NCBI GenBank assembly: GCA_039795715.1
Contig: JBDKLD010000032.1
Span: forward strand, 1-9,798
Reading direction: 5' to 3'
DNA: 9,798 nt
Origin: JAGOSA01 sp039795715
GTDB taxonomy: Bacteria > Patescibacteriota > Minisyncoccia > Phycocordibacterales > UBA9973
This document shows positions 1 to 6,876 of the stretch, in pieces; within the stretch, counting starts at the first letter, position 1, and each line of letters starts with the position of its first letter. Made by a program: the position numbers and the translations under genes. The notes beneath the pieces are model-generated. The model was not told the DNA's origin and made no database searches. It was given only the letters and a program-made list of their open reading frames with translations.

Positions 1-2
1 AG

Positions 3-95
3 AGAGATGTTTCGAAATACCTTTCTCACTACAACAACAAACGAATGCATATGGGGATCAAAATGAAAACGCCGGCTCAAATGCTTAAGAAGTGA
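3..95 (+). CDS. Transposase, integrase-core (rve) type, C-terminal fragment
   Basis: The reading frame is open from the window edge to a TGA at 93-95, giving 30 residues. It includes YLSHYNNKRMHMGIKMKTP followed by AQMLKK. The pattern Y-N-N-x-R-x-H-x-G-x-x-x-x-T-P-x-x-x-L is the C-terminal signature of IS481/IS3-type DDE integrase-core transposases, where it follows the catalytic Glu. The catalytic residues lie outside the window. The other two plus-strand frames are also open for 21-28 codons, but neither resembles a known protein end. The 7-bp gap between the stop and the terminal repeat fits an IS. Function: transposition of the flanking element. Confidence 0.72.
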   Translation, partial: RDVSKYLSHYNNKRMHMGIKMKTPAQMLKK

Positions 96-101
96 TGCAA
101 A

Positions 102-127
102 GGTGTTGACTCTTATACGTATCTACA
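102..127 (+). repeat. Terminal inverted repeat (right) of the IS481-like element
   Basis: A 26-bp end sequence lies just after the transposase stop and finishes in ACA, so the element would begin TGT from the outside. It is identified by position and by the TGT/ACA terminus. The matching left repeat is not in the window, so the inner limit is a guess. Confidence 0.5.
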
Positions 128-145
128 GTGCGAAAAGCTAAATTC

Positions 146-535
146 CTATTTACGGCGAAATTTCCCTGGTATCCTACCTATGCCCTTGAGTATATTTTTT
201 ACTTGGTATGCGCCTCTCCTGAAGAGCGTCTGGGACCTCTCTTTATTGGCTACTATTTCCCTCTCTAGCTCTTCTTTGGCGTCGTCTATTGAGGCATAGA
301 GGTCTTCCTTGGTAGAAACAGCCCTGAATAGCTTGCCAGCATTCCTGACGGTGATTTCAGTCCGGAAAATATTGCCCGCTTTGTGGTGCTTGGTCGTCTG
401 AGAGAGCTCTATGTCTACCACCACACTATCTCGATCTTCGCCCATAAGCTTCCCAACCGCCTCTATCCTCTTTTCGGCATAGCCCCGAATCGCCTCAGTG
501 AGAACAATATTCGTCGCTTTATAATTGGTATTCAT
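146..535 (-). CDS. hpf: Ribosome hibernation promoting factor, short HPF/RaiA type
   Basis: This 129-aa protein belongs to the HPF/YfiA (RaiA) family, which binds the decoding region of the 30S subunit and holds ribosomes inactive in stationary phase or stress. The family features visible are an N-terminal strand and helix with an alternating pattern (NIVLTEAIRGYAEKRIEAV, residues 9-27), a second strand pair (VVVDIELSQTTKHHKAGNIF, 38-57; FRTEITV), and the final helix (STKEDLYASIDDAKEELERE, 74-93). Residues 96-129 form a basic tail ending GKFRRK. The length excludes the long HPF with a dimerisation domain. ATG starts at 535. A consensus TATAAT lies 6 nt upstream (542-547), overlapping the stop of the DUF167 gene, so the mRNA may be leaderless. 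Downstream is an IS end 18 bp away, and no terminator is seen. Confidence 0.88.
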   Translation of the reverse strand: MNTNYKATNIVLTEAIRGYAEKRIEAVGKLMGEDRDSVVVDIELSQTTKHHKAGNIFRTEITVRNAGKLFRAVSTKEDLYASIDDAKEELEREIVANKERSQTLFRRGAYQVKNILKGIGRIPGKFRRK

Positions 536-541
536 ATGCCT

Positions 542-571
542 ATTATACCGCTAAATCGCTTTTCTTTTCCA
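542..571 (-). promoter_or_regulatory. Promoter of hpf (TGGAAA-18-TATAAT), probably leaderless
   Basis: Minus-strand TATAAT at 542-547 is a perfect -10. TGGAAA at 566-571 matches the -35 consensus at 4 of 6 with an 18-nt spacer. Only 6 nt separate the -10 from the hpf ATG, so transcription would start at or next to the start codon. It overlaps the 3' end of the DUF167 gene. Confidence 0.55.
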
Positions 572-791
572 GTCCCATAAGTGAAAGGAGTTTTGTCCTA
601 TCGTGGTGGCCATGAATAATACGGATATCAGCTACCCTTATACAAAAATGAAGAGCAATGAGCTCTTTCATTCGATTATTAGCCATATTCTGTTCGGCTT
701 TTTCTTTTACATGGACGATAAATGAATCGCCCTTTTCTTGAAGTACTTTTTCTTTTTTTGAACCGGGCAACACACTTACTCGAACATACAT
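543..791 (-). CDS. DUF167 / YggU family protein
   Basis: This small protein (82 aa) has the DUF167 (YggU) pattern: an N-terminal strand with VLPGSKKEKV (from residue 7), then a strand FIVHVKEKAEQNMANNRMKE, where the family normally reads V-x-A-P-P-v-e-G-x-A-N-x-x-L. It ends with VADIRIIHGHHDRTKLLSL, matching the family's v-x-i-x-x-G-x-x-s-R-x-K. The middle motif is divergent (Ala-Glu-Gln-Asn-Met in place of Pro-Pro-x-x-Gly), but the Ala-Asn and Gly...Arg-Thr-Lys elements remain. The molecular role of the family is unknown. I chose the ATG at 789-791, one base after the stop of the DUF1428 gene, over an in-frame TTG at 806; this implies translational coupling, and no Shine-Dalgarno sequence is visible. 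Confidence 0.75.
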   Translation of the reverse strand: MYVRVSVLPGSKKEKVLQEKGDSFIVHVKEKAEQNMANNRMKELIALHFCIRVADIRIIHGHHDRTKLLSLMGLEKKSDLAV

Positions 792-792
792 G

Positions 793-1245
793 TTAGGCTT
801 TGACAATAGTCACAAATCCGCCGTAGTACATCTTGCGCATGTCTGCGAGGGGTTCAGCCTTCATCATGCTCGCCATACGTTTGTCTTTAAATAGCTTTTT
901 CATTACCTCGTTGCGATGGGCTTTTGTCTTGAAATCAACAACTGCCGCAATGACAAGCTCGCCCTCTAGTGGACGTGTTGCTTCAGAAAATGACAATGTG
1001 CCTTTTGGAAAAAGATCATCCGCCATAAATTCACGATATTCAATAGCGCCATACTCTTTTGCGAGCTTTCCAAAATGATCAGCTGTCTTGCGATATTTTT
1101 CAAGATTTTCTTTTGGTAATGGTAAAAGGTAAATATCAGTATAACCAAATGATTTGATTTCACTTTGTTTTGGCTTCTGTTTTTTTACGGCTTTCTTGGC
1201 AACTTTCTTTGCCGGGGCCTTTTTCTGAGTTTTCTGAGCTTTCAT
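793..1245 (-). CDS. DUF1428 family protein with Lys-rich N-terminal tail
   Basis: This protein is 150 aa. Residues 33-150 match DUF1428, a small ferredoxin-like alpha/beta (dimeric alpha+beta barrel type) family of unknown activity. Visible landmarks are FGYTDIYLLPLPKENLEKYR, KEYGAIEYREFMADDL, KTKAHRNEVMKKLFKD, and the closing MYYGGFVTIV. Residues 1-30 are an added tail rich in Lys, Ala and Gln (PAKKVAKKAVKKQKPKQ) resembling histone H1/AlgP-like nucleic-acid-binding tails. The ATG at 1243-1245 is preferred over an in-frame TTG at 1299, because it lies 4 bp after the stop of the 46-aa gene; the TTG would extend into that gene. It is directly followed by DUF167 (1-bp gap), so the two are almost certainly cotranscribed. 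Confidence 0.78.
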   Translation of the reverse strand: MKAQKTQKKAPAKKVAKKAVKKQKPKQSEIKSFGYTDIYLLPLPKENLEKYRKTADHFGKLAKEYGAIEYREFMADDLFPKGTLSFSEATRPLEGELVIAAVVDFKTKAHRNEVMKKLFKDKRMASMMKAEPLADMRKMYYGGFVTIVKA

Positions 1246-1249
1246 ACAA

Positions 1250-1390
1250 CTAGTTTTTCTTTGAACGATTTTTAGTCTTTCTTGCCACCTTCTTCGCAAG
1301 CATCACTTTCTTGACTGCGAGTCGCTTCTTGGTTTTGTGAGGATGCGGAACTACTTTATTACTACTTATACCAGTTTTTCTTTTTGCCAT
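1250..1390 (-). CDS. Small, highly basic hypothetical protein (46 aa)
   Basis: An ATG at 1388-1390 opens a 46-codon frame ending in TAG at 1250-1252. The protein begins MAKRKTGISSNKVVPHPHKT and continues with a run of Lys/Arg-Ala-Val units (KKVMLAKKVARKTKNRSKKN). Nearly half of the residues are Lys or Arg and none are acidic, so it would bind nucleic acid or ribosomes nonspecifically. It is 4 bp upstream of the DUF1428 gene, whose own N-terminal tail has similar Lys/Ala/Val composition. A -10-like TATACT sits at 1426-1431, about 35 bp upstream. I recognise no family. The call rests on composition, operon spacing and the promoter, so it could be a chance frame. Confidence 0.5.
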   Translation of the reverse strand: MAKRKTGISSNKVVPHPHKTKKRLAVKKVMLAKKVARKTKNRSKKN

Positions 1391-1425
1391 TTTTATCTAA
1401 TTTTGAACTAATAATATGATGCTAC

Positions 1426-1453
1426 AGTATATACTTTTTCGCAAAAATTTCCA
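1426..1453 (-). promoter_or_regulatory. Possible promoter of the 46-aa/DUF1428/DUF167 operon
   Basis: Minus-strand TATACT at 1426-1431 (5 of 6 to the -10 consensus) and TGGAAA at 1448-1453 (4 of 6 to the -35) are 16 nt apart. The -35 is the same hexamer as in the hpf promoter. It would give a leader of about 28 nt. It lies in the gap after the 77-aa gene. Confidence 0.35.
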
Positions 1454-1454
1454 C

Positions 1455-1688
1455 CTAGGCGAGATCGATATTCTTTGGCAACCAGTCGATGAGCTTTTTG
1501 CGGTGCACATCAAGTGACCAAGTTTCTCCATGAGTAAAGAGCACCGCATGGGCTTCTTTAAACTTCTTGAGAAGCGCAACAGATGCCCGTGGAAAGTTTG
1601 CTGGCATATTCTTGTTGTAGGCTTCTAAAAAATCAGGGAGTGATACCTGTTCTTGGTTTATCTTCATTTCTTCCCCGTATTTTTTCAT
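1455..1688 (-). CDS. Hypothetical protein (77 aa, or 70 aa from the inner ATG)
   Basis: I do not recognise this protein. It is soluble and probably mainly helical, with a central amphipathic segment (SLPDFLEAYNKNMPANFPRA, then SVALLKKFKEAHAVLF) and a Trp-containing end (ETWSLDVHRKKLIDWLPKNI). Two starts are possible. ATG at 1688 is 6 nt after a -10 box (TATTGT, 1695-1700) and would be leaderless. ATG at 1667 has GGGGAAG just upstream, though only about 2 nt away. The gene follows the exporter ATPase on the same strand with a 31-bp gap, and the promoter overlaps that gene's stop, so it can be expressed separately. It ends in TAG at 1455-1457. Confidence 0.6.
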   Translation of the reverse strand: MKKYGEEMKINQEQVSLPDFLEAYNKNMPANFPRASVALLKKFKEAHAVLFTHGETWSLDVHRKKLIDWLPKNIDLA

Positions 1689-1694
1689 ATAGCA

Positions 1695-1723
1695 ACAATA
1701 CCACAGAATTTACGAAAAATCAA
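1695..1723 (-). promoter_or_regulatory. Promoter of the 77-aa gene (TTGATT-17-TATTGT)
   Basis: On the minus strand TTGATT (1718-1723; 4 of 6) and TATTGT (1695-1700; 4 of 6, preceded by TGG as in extended -10 elements) are spaced 17 nt. The -10 ends 6 nt before the outer ATG. The -35 overlaps the TGA stop of the ABC ATPase gene. Confidence 0.45.
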
Positions 1724-2424
1724 TCATTTTTGTGATTACCATGATGCCCTTTATTGAGAGTATCACTCATAATATTACCATCTGCCATTGCAATAGTTCG
1801 ATGCGCCATTTGCGCGTAGTCTGTTTCGTGTGTCACCATGACAATAGTCTGTCCTTCTTTGTTGAGTTCTAAAAAAACTTTCATGACCTGTTCTGATGTT
1901 TCAGAGTCGAGGTTGGCTGTTGGCTCATCGGCAAAAATAATTTTCGGATCGTGAACGATCGCACGAGCAATAGAAACACGCTGTTGTTGACCACCTGAGA
2001 GTTCGCTTGGCAAATTGCCTTCGCGATCAAGCAATCCAACTCTCTCCAAGGCTTTTCTAGCTTTTGCTTGAGCTTTTTTTGTATCGAAGCCCTGCATGAG
2101 AAGAGGCAACATAGTATTTTCGAGAGCAGAGAGAGAGGGCAAGATCGCATAGTCTTGGAAAATGTAGCCAAGGTCGTTGAGACGCAGGCCAGTGCGCTCT
2201 TTCTCTGAAAGCCCTACCACATCAACTCCATCTATGATCACTTCCCCACTCGTCGGAACATCCAAGAGTCCTAACTGATAGAGTAGTGTTGATTTACCCG
2301 AACCTGACCGGCCTGTAACAGTTAAAAATTGTCCTTCTGGTACTGCAAAACTAAGATTATTTACTGCAATGATTTCCTCATCACCACTTTTAAATATTTT
2401 TTTGAGATTTTTTATTTCGAGCAT
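1720..2424 (-). CDS. ABC transporter ATPase, MacB/LolD/FtsE-type exporter subunit
   Basis: This 234-aa nucleotide-binding subunit energises the adjacent FtsX-like permease at the cytoplasmic face of the membrane. All ABC motifs are intact: Walker A GRSGSGKST (38-46), Q-loop FQDYAILPSLSALEN (89-103), signature LSGGQQQRVSIARAI (142-156), Walker B IIFADEPTANLD (162-173) with catalytic Glu167, and the switch His in VTHE (199). LPSLSALEN after the Q-loop is typical of the LolD/MacB/YknY group. The C-terminus has a short His-rich tail (GHHGNHKND). ATG starts at 2424, 8 bp after the permease stop, in one operon with the permease and membrane-fusion protein. In Gram-positive bacteria the equivalent trio is YknX-YknY-YknZ. 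The substrate is unknown. Confidence 0.93.
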   Translation of the reverse strand: MLEIKNLKKIFKSGDEEIIAVNNLSFAVPEGQFLTVTGRSGSGKSTLLYQLGLLDVPTSGEVIIDGVDVVGLSEKERTGLRLNDLGYIFQDYAILPSLSALENTMLPLLMQGFDTKKAQAKARKALERVGLLDREGNLPSELSGGQQQRVSIARAIVHDPKIIFADEPTANLDSETSEQVMKVFLELNKEGQTIVMVTHETDYAQMAHRTIAMADGNIMSDTLNKGHHGNHKND

Positions 2425-2432
2425 ATGTTGTA

Positions 2433-3713
2433 TTACCTACCAAGTATGGCACTAAGTGTATTTTGCTTGATAACAATTCGGGCAGGAATGTAGCCGGCAA
2501 TTACCGTCGTTACGAGCAAGATGCCCGCTCGCAAAAATGAGGTCGGGATTGTCGCCACCAAAATGCCATCAGAAAATGGGAAGTCAATAGGATTGGCCGC
2601 AAAGTACGGCTTGATGAGCAGGAAAATGAGCAACATGCCAAAGAAAATACCTAAGCTCGCATAAATAAATGCTTGGTACATATACGAGTATAGAATAGCT
2701 TTTTTATTGATACCAATACCTTTGAGAATACCAATGTAACGACGACGTGTGATGGCATTGACGAAGATGACGATGAAGATCGTAATCGAAGCCACGACCA
2801 GTCCGATACCCGAAATTACATTGCCTAAAATTCCAAACGTCACTTTTACATCTGTGAGGAATTTGGGGAAAGCCTCAGCTGCCATTTGTACACGGGCATA
2901 CTCTCCCACCCCACTCTGTAACAAAAAATCTTTAGCAAAAGCAGGGTCTGTGCCTGGCAGGAGCTGTATCGCAATTGTTCCGGCATCCAAATCTGTTCTA
3001 CCGGTAAGCTTCCGTACTTCACTCGAAAGTGCAACGACTGATGTATCAAATTCGTCTACTTTTGATGAAAGGATACCTTTGATAAAATATTCTTTTGAGG
3101 TTTTTCCGACTGTTATCTTTACTCTCTGTCCGATGGTGATATTTTTAAGTGTTTGAAAACCAGGTGCTTCAATCGGTGTAAATTCGTAAAGTAAGTTTTT
3201 CCCAATGAGAATACTGTCTTGATCAGTAGATTCCAAGTAAGAACCACGGAGAATAAATTTAGAAACACCTGAAAACTTTTCTTCTTGTATCGGGTCTATG
3301 CCGAGCAACATACCGCCCACACCATCGCGCTTCTCCCCTGGGTTAATAGTCTCACGATAGTTTGATTCGACACGTGCTGAGCCTGAATAGCGAACAGTAT
3401 GGTCTTTGTAGCCTGGGATAGTTTTAACAATAGCTTCCACCTTTGGCGTTTGTTCAATTGCTGTCCTATTCAGAAAAGACGAAATGACAATGTCACCAAT
3501 TGCGTACTTTTTCTGCGCATCTTCTGAACCCTGAATGAGTCCGACCAAAATACCTGAAACAACAATCAGATTGAGGAACGTGAGTGTCATCACGAAAACA
3601 ATGAGCGTCGTCGTCCAGATATTGGCATGTTTAATATCACGTTTTGCCAAAAACCAACCGACACTCACATTCTGTGAAAAAGAATTTTCAATTTTAAGCT
3701 TATTGTCCGTCAC
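2433..3713 (-). CDS. ABC transporter permease, MacB_PCD/FtsX type
   Basis: This 426-aa permease has the MacB/FtsX layout: an N-terminal TM helix (about 33-61), a large extracytoplasmic domain (about 62-290; MacB periplasmic core type), then three TM helices (about 293-320, 343-368, 392-414). The FtsX signature lies after TM2 (RRRYIGILKGIGINKKAILY, 323-342), and the C-terminus RIVIKQNTLSAILGR matches the family's p-a-x-x-A-s-x-l-d-P-x-x-a-L-R. Such permeases are mechanotransmitters that work with a membrane-fusion protein rather than moving substrate through their own core. The start is a GTG at 3711-3713, overlapping the end of the membrane-fusion gene by 14 bp with no Shine-Dalgarno sequence, so translation is probably coupled. 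The stop lies 8 bp before the ATPase gene. Confidence 0.9.
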   Translation of the reverse strand: MTDNKLKIENSFSQNVSVGWFLAKRDIKHANIWTTTLIVFVMTLTFLNLIVVSGILVGLIQGSEDAQKKYAIGDIVISSFLNRTAIEQTPKVEAIVKTIPGYKDHTVRYSGSARVESNYRETINPGEKRDGVGGMLLGIDPIQEEKFSGVSKFILRGSYLESTDQDSILIGKNLLYEFTPIEAPGFQTLKNITIGQRVKITVGKTSKEYFIKGILSSKVDEFDTSVVALSSEVRKLTGRTDLDAGTIAIQLLPGTDPAFAKDFLLQSGVGEYARVQMAAEAFPKFLTDVKVTFGILGNVISGIGLVVASITIFIVIFVNAITRRRYIGILKGIGINKKAILYSYMYQAFIYASLGIFFGMLLIFLLIKPYFAANPIDFPFSDGILVATIPTSFLRAGILLVTTVIAGYIPARIVIKQNTLSAILGR

Positions 3714-5235
3714 TTTGTAGTAAAGCTACCTTGTCATTTTCTGCAAGCCCTGATTTGATTTCAATGAGGTTATTGTCGCCAAGAAATCCCGTCACTACTG
3801 CTCTCGCTTCGTATTTCTTTTTACTTTCATCAGTAACCACATTCACATACGACTTGCCGTCTTTCTTGGTCACGGCAATATTAGGTACAGCGAGTACATT
3901 TTTCTTTTGTCCAGCAATAACTGTAATATTGGCATTCATGCCAGGTCGTATTGTTTCGTCTACTTCATTTATCGTGACCTTGATTTTATAGTTTACAACG
4001 CCATCGTTGGTTTGCGCGGAAGGATCAATATGAGCGATGATTCCAGAAAACTTTCTCTCTCCTCCGAAAGCGTCAAAAGTAATGTTTACCTTTTGCCCAA
4101 GCTCTAAGTAGGCAATATTAGACTCATTAATGAGTGCTTCAACGTAGAGATTTTCGACATCCTCTATAGTAATGGCGGCTTTGCCAACACTGGCTTGTTC
4201 TCCATACTTTAAGTCTACTTTTGTAACTGTACCAGGTGCTGGTGCGCGAATAACTGTGTCTTCGTATGCTGATTGAGCCGACTGTAGTGTGCCTCGAGCC
4301 GAAATAATATCTGCATTGGCAAAATCCACATCCGCTGGTCTAGCACTTGCTTTTTTGAGTGCGAGCTCTGCTTCTTTTTGACTAACCAATGATTCTGCGG
4401 TTGCTACGGCGGAAGCTTGTGTCTTGAGCGCCGATTGGTATGCATTGTTATTTGCCAAATAGTCTGATGCTTGCTTGTTTGGAATAGGAATTGTCCAATC
4501 TCCAGACGAAGATGAAGTAGAGGAAAAGCGGATAAACAGACCTGAATTGCCAATAGGCTGTGGAGATGAAGTACTGTAGTATCCAGAACCATTAACTAGA
4601 CCAGTAGCACTAAATCGGTAACCATCGCCTGTTTGATAGAGAGATATTTTTATTTCGCCTTCATTTTCCAAGCCATAAGACCCAGTAATGCTCGGCGCAG
4701 TTTGGCTACTGCTCGTAGAAAAAGCTTCTGGTGTAGAACTGAGTAGATTTCGATGCGCATTGCTTACTAGCAAAGCTTGGCTATTCTTAATATTTTCCAA
4801 ATCGGTTTTTGCATTGCGAAGCGAAGTTTCAGCAAGCGCTACTTCTTCGTTGGAAGATCCATCTATCACTTTTGCATATCTGGCCTCAGCAGAAAGTAGG
4901 GCACCCCTCGCTTGCGTGAGTCGAGCAATTGCTTCACCTTGGTCAAGATTAGCAAGTATTTGTCCGAGGATAACTTTGTCACCAACACTCGTTTTCACTG
5001 ACTTTACCGTGCCTGATTTGCCAAATGAAAGGTCAAGATCTGTATTGGAAATAACTTGCCCCGTTGCCCTCACCGATTGCATGAGATCAGTTCGTGTTGG
5101 ACTGACGATATTGACTACGCCCGTGCTATGTGACTTGAAAATAAAGATGCATAACAAAATAACTCCGGCCAGCACAGGAATAGCTACTTTTTTCTTTTTT
5201 AGAAAGGAAATTCGGGCAATTAATTTTTTCACCAT
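3700..5235 (-). CDS. Membrane-fusion protein (HlyD/MacA-like) of the ABC exporter
   Basis: This 511-aa adaptor spans the envelope and couples to the MacB-like permease. In order it has a TM anchor (17-34), first half of the lipoyl domain (about 70-105, GTVKSVKTSVGDKVILGQIL), first hairpin helix (106-165), a non-helical insert rich in Ser, Thr, Gly and Tyr (about 166-255), second hairpin helix (256-325), second lipoyl half (TVIRAPAPGTVTKVDLKYGE, from 327), beta-barrel (about 362-440, ending RPGMNANITV), and a C-terminal membrane-proximal domain (441-511). The insert breaks the coiled coil and makes it longer than usual for MacA (about 370 aa). I chose ATG 5233-5235 over an in-frame GTG at 5265, because the GTG lies inside the -35 box of the likely promoter. 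It is the first gene of the exporter operon. Confidence 0.9.
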   Translation of the reverse strand: MVKKLIARISFLKKKKVAIPVLAGVILLCIFIFKSHSTGVVNIVSPTRTDLMQSVRATGQVISNTDLDLSFGKSGTVKSVKTSVGDKVILGQILANLDQGEAIARLTQARGALLSAEARYAKVIDGSSNEEVALAETSLRNAKTDLENIKNSQALLVSNAHRNLLSSTPEAFSTSSSQTAPSITGSYGLENEGEIKISLYQTGDGYRFSATGLVNGSGYYSTSSPQPIGNSGLFIRFSSTSSSSGDWTIPIPNKQASDYLANNNAYQSALKTQASAVATAESLVSQKEAELALKKASARPADVDFANADIISARGTLQSAQSAYEDTVIRAPAPGTVTKVDLKYGEQASVGKAAITIEDVENLYVEALINESNIAYLELGQKVNITFDAFGGERKFSGIIAHIDPSAQTNDGVVNYKIKVTINEVDETIRPGMNANITVIAGQKKNVLAVPNIAVTKKDGKSYVNVVTDESKKKYEARAVVTGFLGDNNLIEIKSGLAENDKVALLQSDGQ

Positions 5236-5238
5236 CGT

Positions 5239-5267
5239 AGTATAGTATTTTTCTGGTTTTATCACAA
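5239..5267 (-). promoter_or_regulatory. Promoter of the exporter operon (TTGTGA-17-TATACT)
   Basis: Minus-strand TTGTGA (5262-5267; 4 of 6) and TATACT (5239-5244; 5 of 6) are 17 nt apart. The -10 ends only 3 nt before the ATG at 5235. A shifted -10 (TACTAT, 5242-5247) would sit 6 nt away, but with a poor -35. Either way there is essentially no 5' leader. Confidence 0.5.
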
Positions 5268-5307
5268 TAATTTCATTATCGCCTTCTCTATGTGCTAGGA
5301 TTGAAAG

Positions 5308-6213
5308 GTGAAGAAGCTATTTTTTACCATACTACTCATTTGTGCAACCGGAGTAGCTTTTCTATGGCTAAAACCAAAACAGACAGAAACCGTGCCATCA
5401 ATTAGTATCGAAACTCCCCCACCGATCATCGCACCTCCTCAAGCTCCCGTACCTGAAAAAGAATTACAATTCAAAAATATAACACTCACAAGTGACAAGC
5501 CCGGAGTAGAACTCACTGAAGCTGTTGGATTTGAAAATGTCAGCAAAATCTTGGCGATAAACAGAATAGACGACAAACACCTTTGGAAAGGACTGACTAT
5601 GGTTATTCCAACCAAGCCAAGCTATCTCGATAACTATTCATTTATGCCAGAAAAAATTGAGGCGGCAGAGAATATTCCCAAGCTCATAGTTATTTCTCAG
5701 CACATGCAATCATTTGGCCTCTATGAAAAAGGTCAACTCGTACGAAGTGGACCAGTTAGTACAGGCAAACAAGCAACACCAACCAAAAGCCAACTCTACT
5801 ACACAAACTGGAAAGGCAAGGAAGTTGTCAGCACTTTTGATGATGAATGGATTTTGAAATGGAATTTCAATATCGATAACAATGAAGGCATATCGCTACA
5901 CCAATATGCATTACCGGGATATCCTGCCAGCCATTCATGCGTTCGATTCTATGGAGAAGACGCGGAGTGGATATTCAATTGGGCAGACCAATGGATACTG
6001 GCCAAAGATGGCCAGCACAAAATTGCAAATGGCACGCCTGTTATTGTTTTTGGCAACTATGATTTTGCTCGAACTGCGCCATGGAAAAATCTTCCAACTA
6101 ATGAAAGCGCAACGACGATTTCACAAGATGAAATCGAAGAAATAGTATTGGCAAATGTAGATCAAATTGAACACGAGCAAATATTGCGCAACTACATTCT
6201 CACTGAAAACTAA
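5308..6213 (+). CDS. L,D-transpeptidase (YkuD domain), membrane-anchored or secreted
   Basis: This 301-aa enzyme cross-links or modifies peptidoglycan stem peptides outside the membrane. It has an N-terminal hydrophobic anchor (residues 3-21), a Pro-rich linker (30-50, PPPIIAPPQAPVP), a degenerate LysM-like segment (about 66-101, ending INRIDDKHLWKGLTMVIP), and a YkuD catalytic domain (about 124-249). The active site is His198 plus S208-H-S-C211-V-R213, with Cys211 as nucleophile; the family usually has SHGC, so Gly is replaced by Ser. Residues 250-301 are an acidic C-terminal extension with no recognised domain. The start is GTG 5308-5310 with AGGA 7 nt upstream; the same bases also form an extended -10 (TGC-TAGGAT, 5293-5301) 6 nt from the GTG. 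It is divergent from the exporter and converges on dsbA with 9 bp between stops. Confidence 0.85.
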   Translation: MKKLFFTILLICATGVAFLWLKPKQTETVPSISIETPPPIIAPPQAPVPEKELQFKNITLTSDKPGVELTEAVGFENVSKILAINRIDDKHLWKGLTMVIPTKPSYLDNYSFMPEKIEAAENIPKLIVISQHMQSFGLYEKGQLVRSGPVSTGKQATPTKSQLYYTNWKGKEVVSTFDDEWILKWNFNIDNNEGISLHQYALPGYPASHSCVRFYGEDAEWIFNWADQWILAKDGQHKIANGTPVIVFGNYDFARTAPWKNLPTNESATTISQDEIEEIVLANVDQIEHEQILRNYILTEN

Positions 6214-6222
6214 GTAGGGTAA

Positions 6223-6876
6223 TTATTGAGCTTTGAGCAAGCTTTCAATCTTGGCTTTGAGGTCATCGTAGGCCGGAACTCCATTGCCAAACTCGAGGCC
6301 GTTTACATAAAATGTTGGTGTTGCATTTACTCCTACATCATCACCATCCTTTCTATCAGCCCTGATAACGTCAGAAAAAGTCGAGGATTTTACTGATTTT
6401 GTAAATGCGTCTACGTCAAGGCCAAGTGCTGTAGCATACGATATGTAGATATCAATAGGCTTGGCAATCTCTGACCATTCATCTTGTTTCTCATACAGCA
6501 TATCGTGCATTTCCCAGAACTTTCCTTGAGCGCCAGCGGCTTCAGCAGCTTCGGCGGCAGATCGAGCATTGGCATGGCCCGGAAGCGGGAAATTTCTAAA
6601 AACAAAATTGACGTTTGGATTGTCTTTGTAATCTGCAATAATCTTCTTTATTACTGGATGCGCTGCTCCGCACGCTGGACATTGGTAATCACCAAATTCT
6701 ACTATTTGAACTTTGGCGTCTTTTGTCGTCTTCATGTGACTTCCCTCTCGGATAAGTAATGTTCCATCGACAGGCGCAGACGGTTCAGCAACTTTTGGCT
6801 GGGTATAACTGAGGAGAACACCGCCAACGATAGCGATGACACCCATAGTAATGAGGATTTTGGCTTCTTTAGTCAT
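6223..6876 (-). CDS. DsbA/BdbD-like thiol-disulfide oxidoreductase, membrane-anchored
   Basis: This 217-aa oxidase forms disulfides in exported proteins. It has an N-terminal TM anchor (8-25), then a thioredoxin fold with an inserted helical domain. The active site is CPAC (66-69) within VEFGDYQCPACGAAHP, and the cis-proline loop is NATPTFYVNG with Pro187. The segment FVFRNFPLPGHANARSAAEA (91-110) is typical of the DsbA-like group (Thioredoxin_4) common in Gram-positives and Patescibacteria. The ATG at 6874-6876 overlaps the dsbB stop by 8 bp, so DsbB and DsbA are made from one mRNA. DsbB/BdbC would reoxidise it. The stop faces the transpeptidase stop across 9 bp. Confident family call; DsbA versus BdbD is only a naming choice. 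Confidence 0.92.
   Translation of the reverse strand: MTKEAKILITMGVIAIVGGVLLSYTQPKVAEPSAPVDGTLLIREGSHMKTTKDAKVQIVEFGDYQCPACGAAHPVIKKIIADYKDNPNVNFVFRNFPLPGHANARSAAEAAEAAGAQGKFWEMHDMLYEKQDEWSEIAKPIDIYISYATALGLDVDAFTKSVKSSTFSDVIRADRKDGDDVGVNATPTFYVNGLEFGNGVPAYDDLKAKIESLLKAQ

Larger units (their letters stand above)
1..127 (+). mobile_element. Right end of an IS481/IS3-like insertion sequence (partial)
   Basis: This is the last 127 bp of an insertion sequence whose body lies left of the window. It holds the C-terminus of a rve-type transposase (3-95) followed by a terminal repeat at about 102-127 (starts GGTGTTGACTC, ends ATCTACA). Read from the outside, the end begins TGTAGATACGTATAAGAG; a TGT...ACA terminus is typical of IS481 and related IS3-group elements. 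The element ends 18 bp past the stop codon of hpf, so it may have displaced that gene's terminator. The left end and target duplication are outside the window, so family and boundary are inferred. Confidence 0.6.

Noticed and set aside
1246..1299. DUF1428 start at the upstream TTG (1299)
   Set aside because: It would overlap the 46-aa gene in another frame. The ATG at 1245 gives operon-like spacing.
4688..5245. 185-aa open frame on the plus strand
   Set aside because: It lies opposite the membrane-fusion gene, which has clear domain matches. It has no recognisable domain and mirrors that gene's codons.
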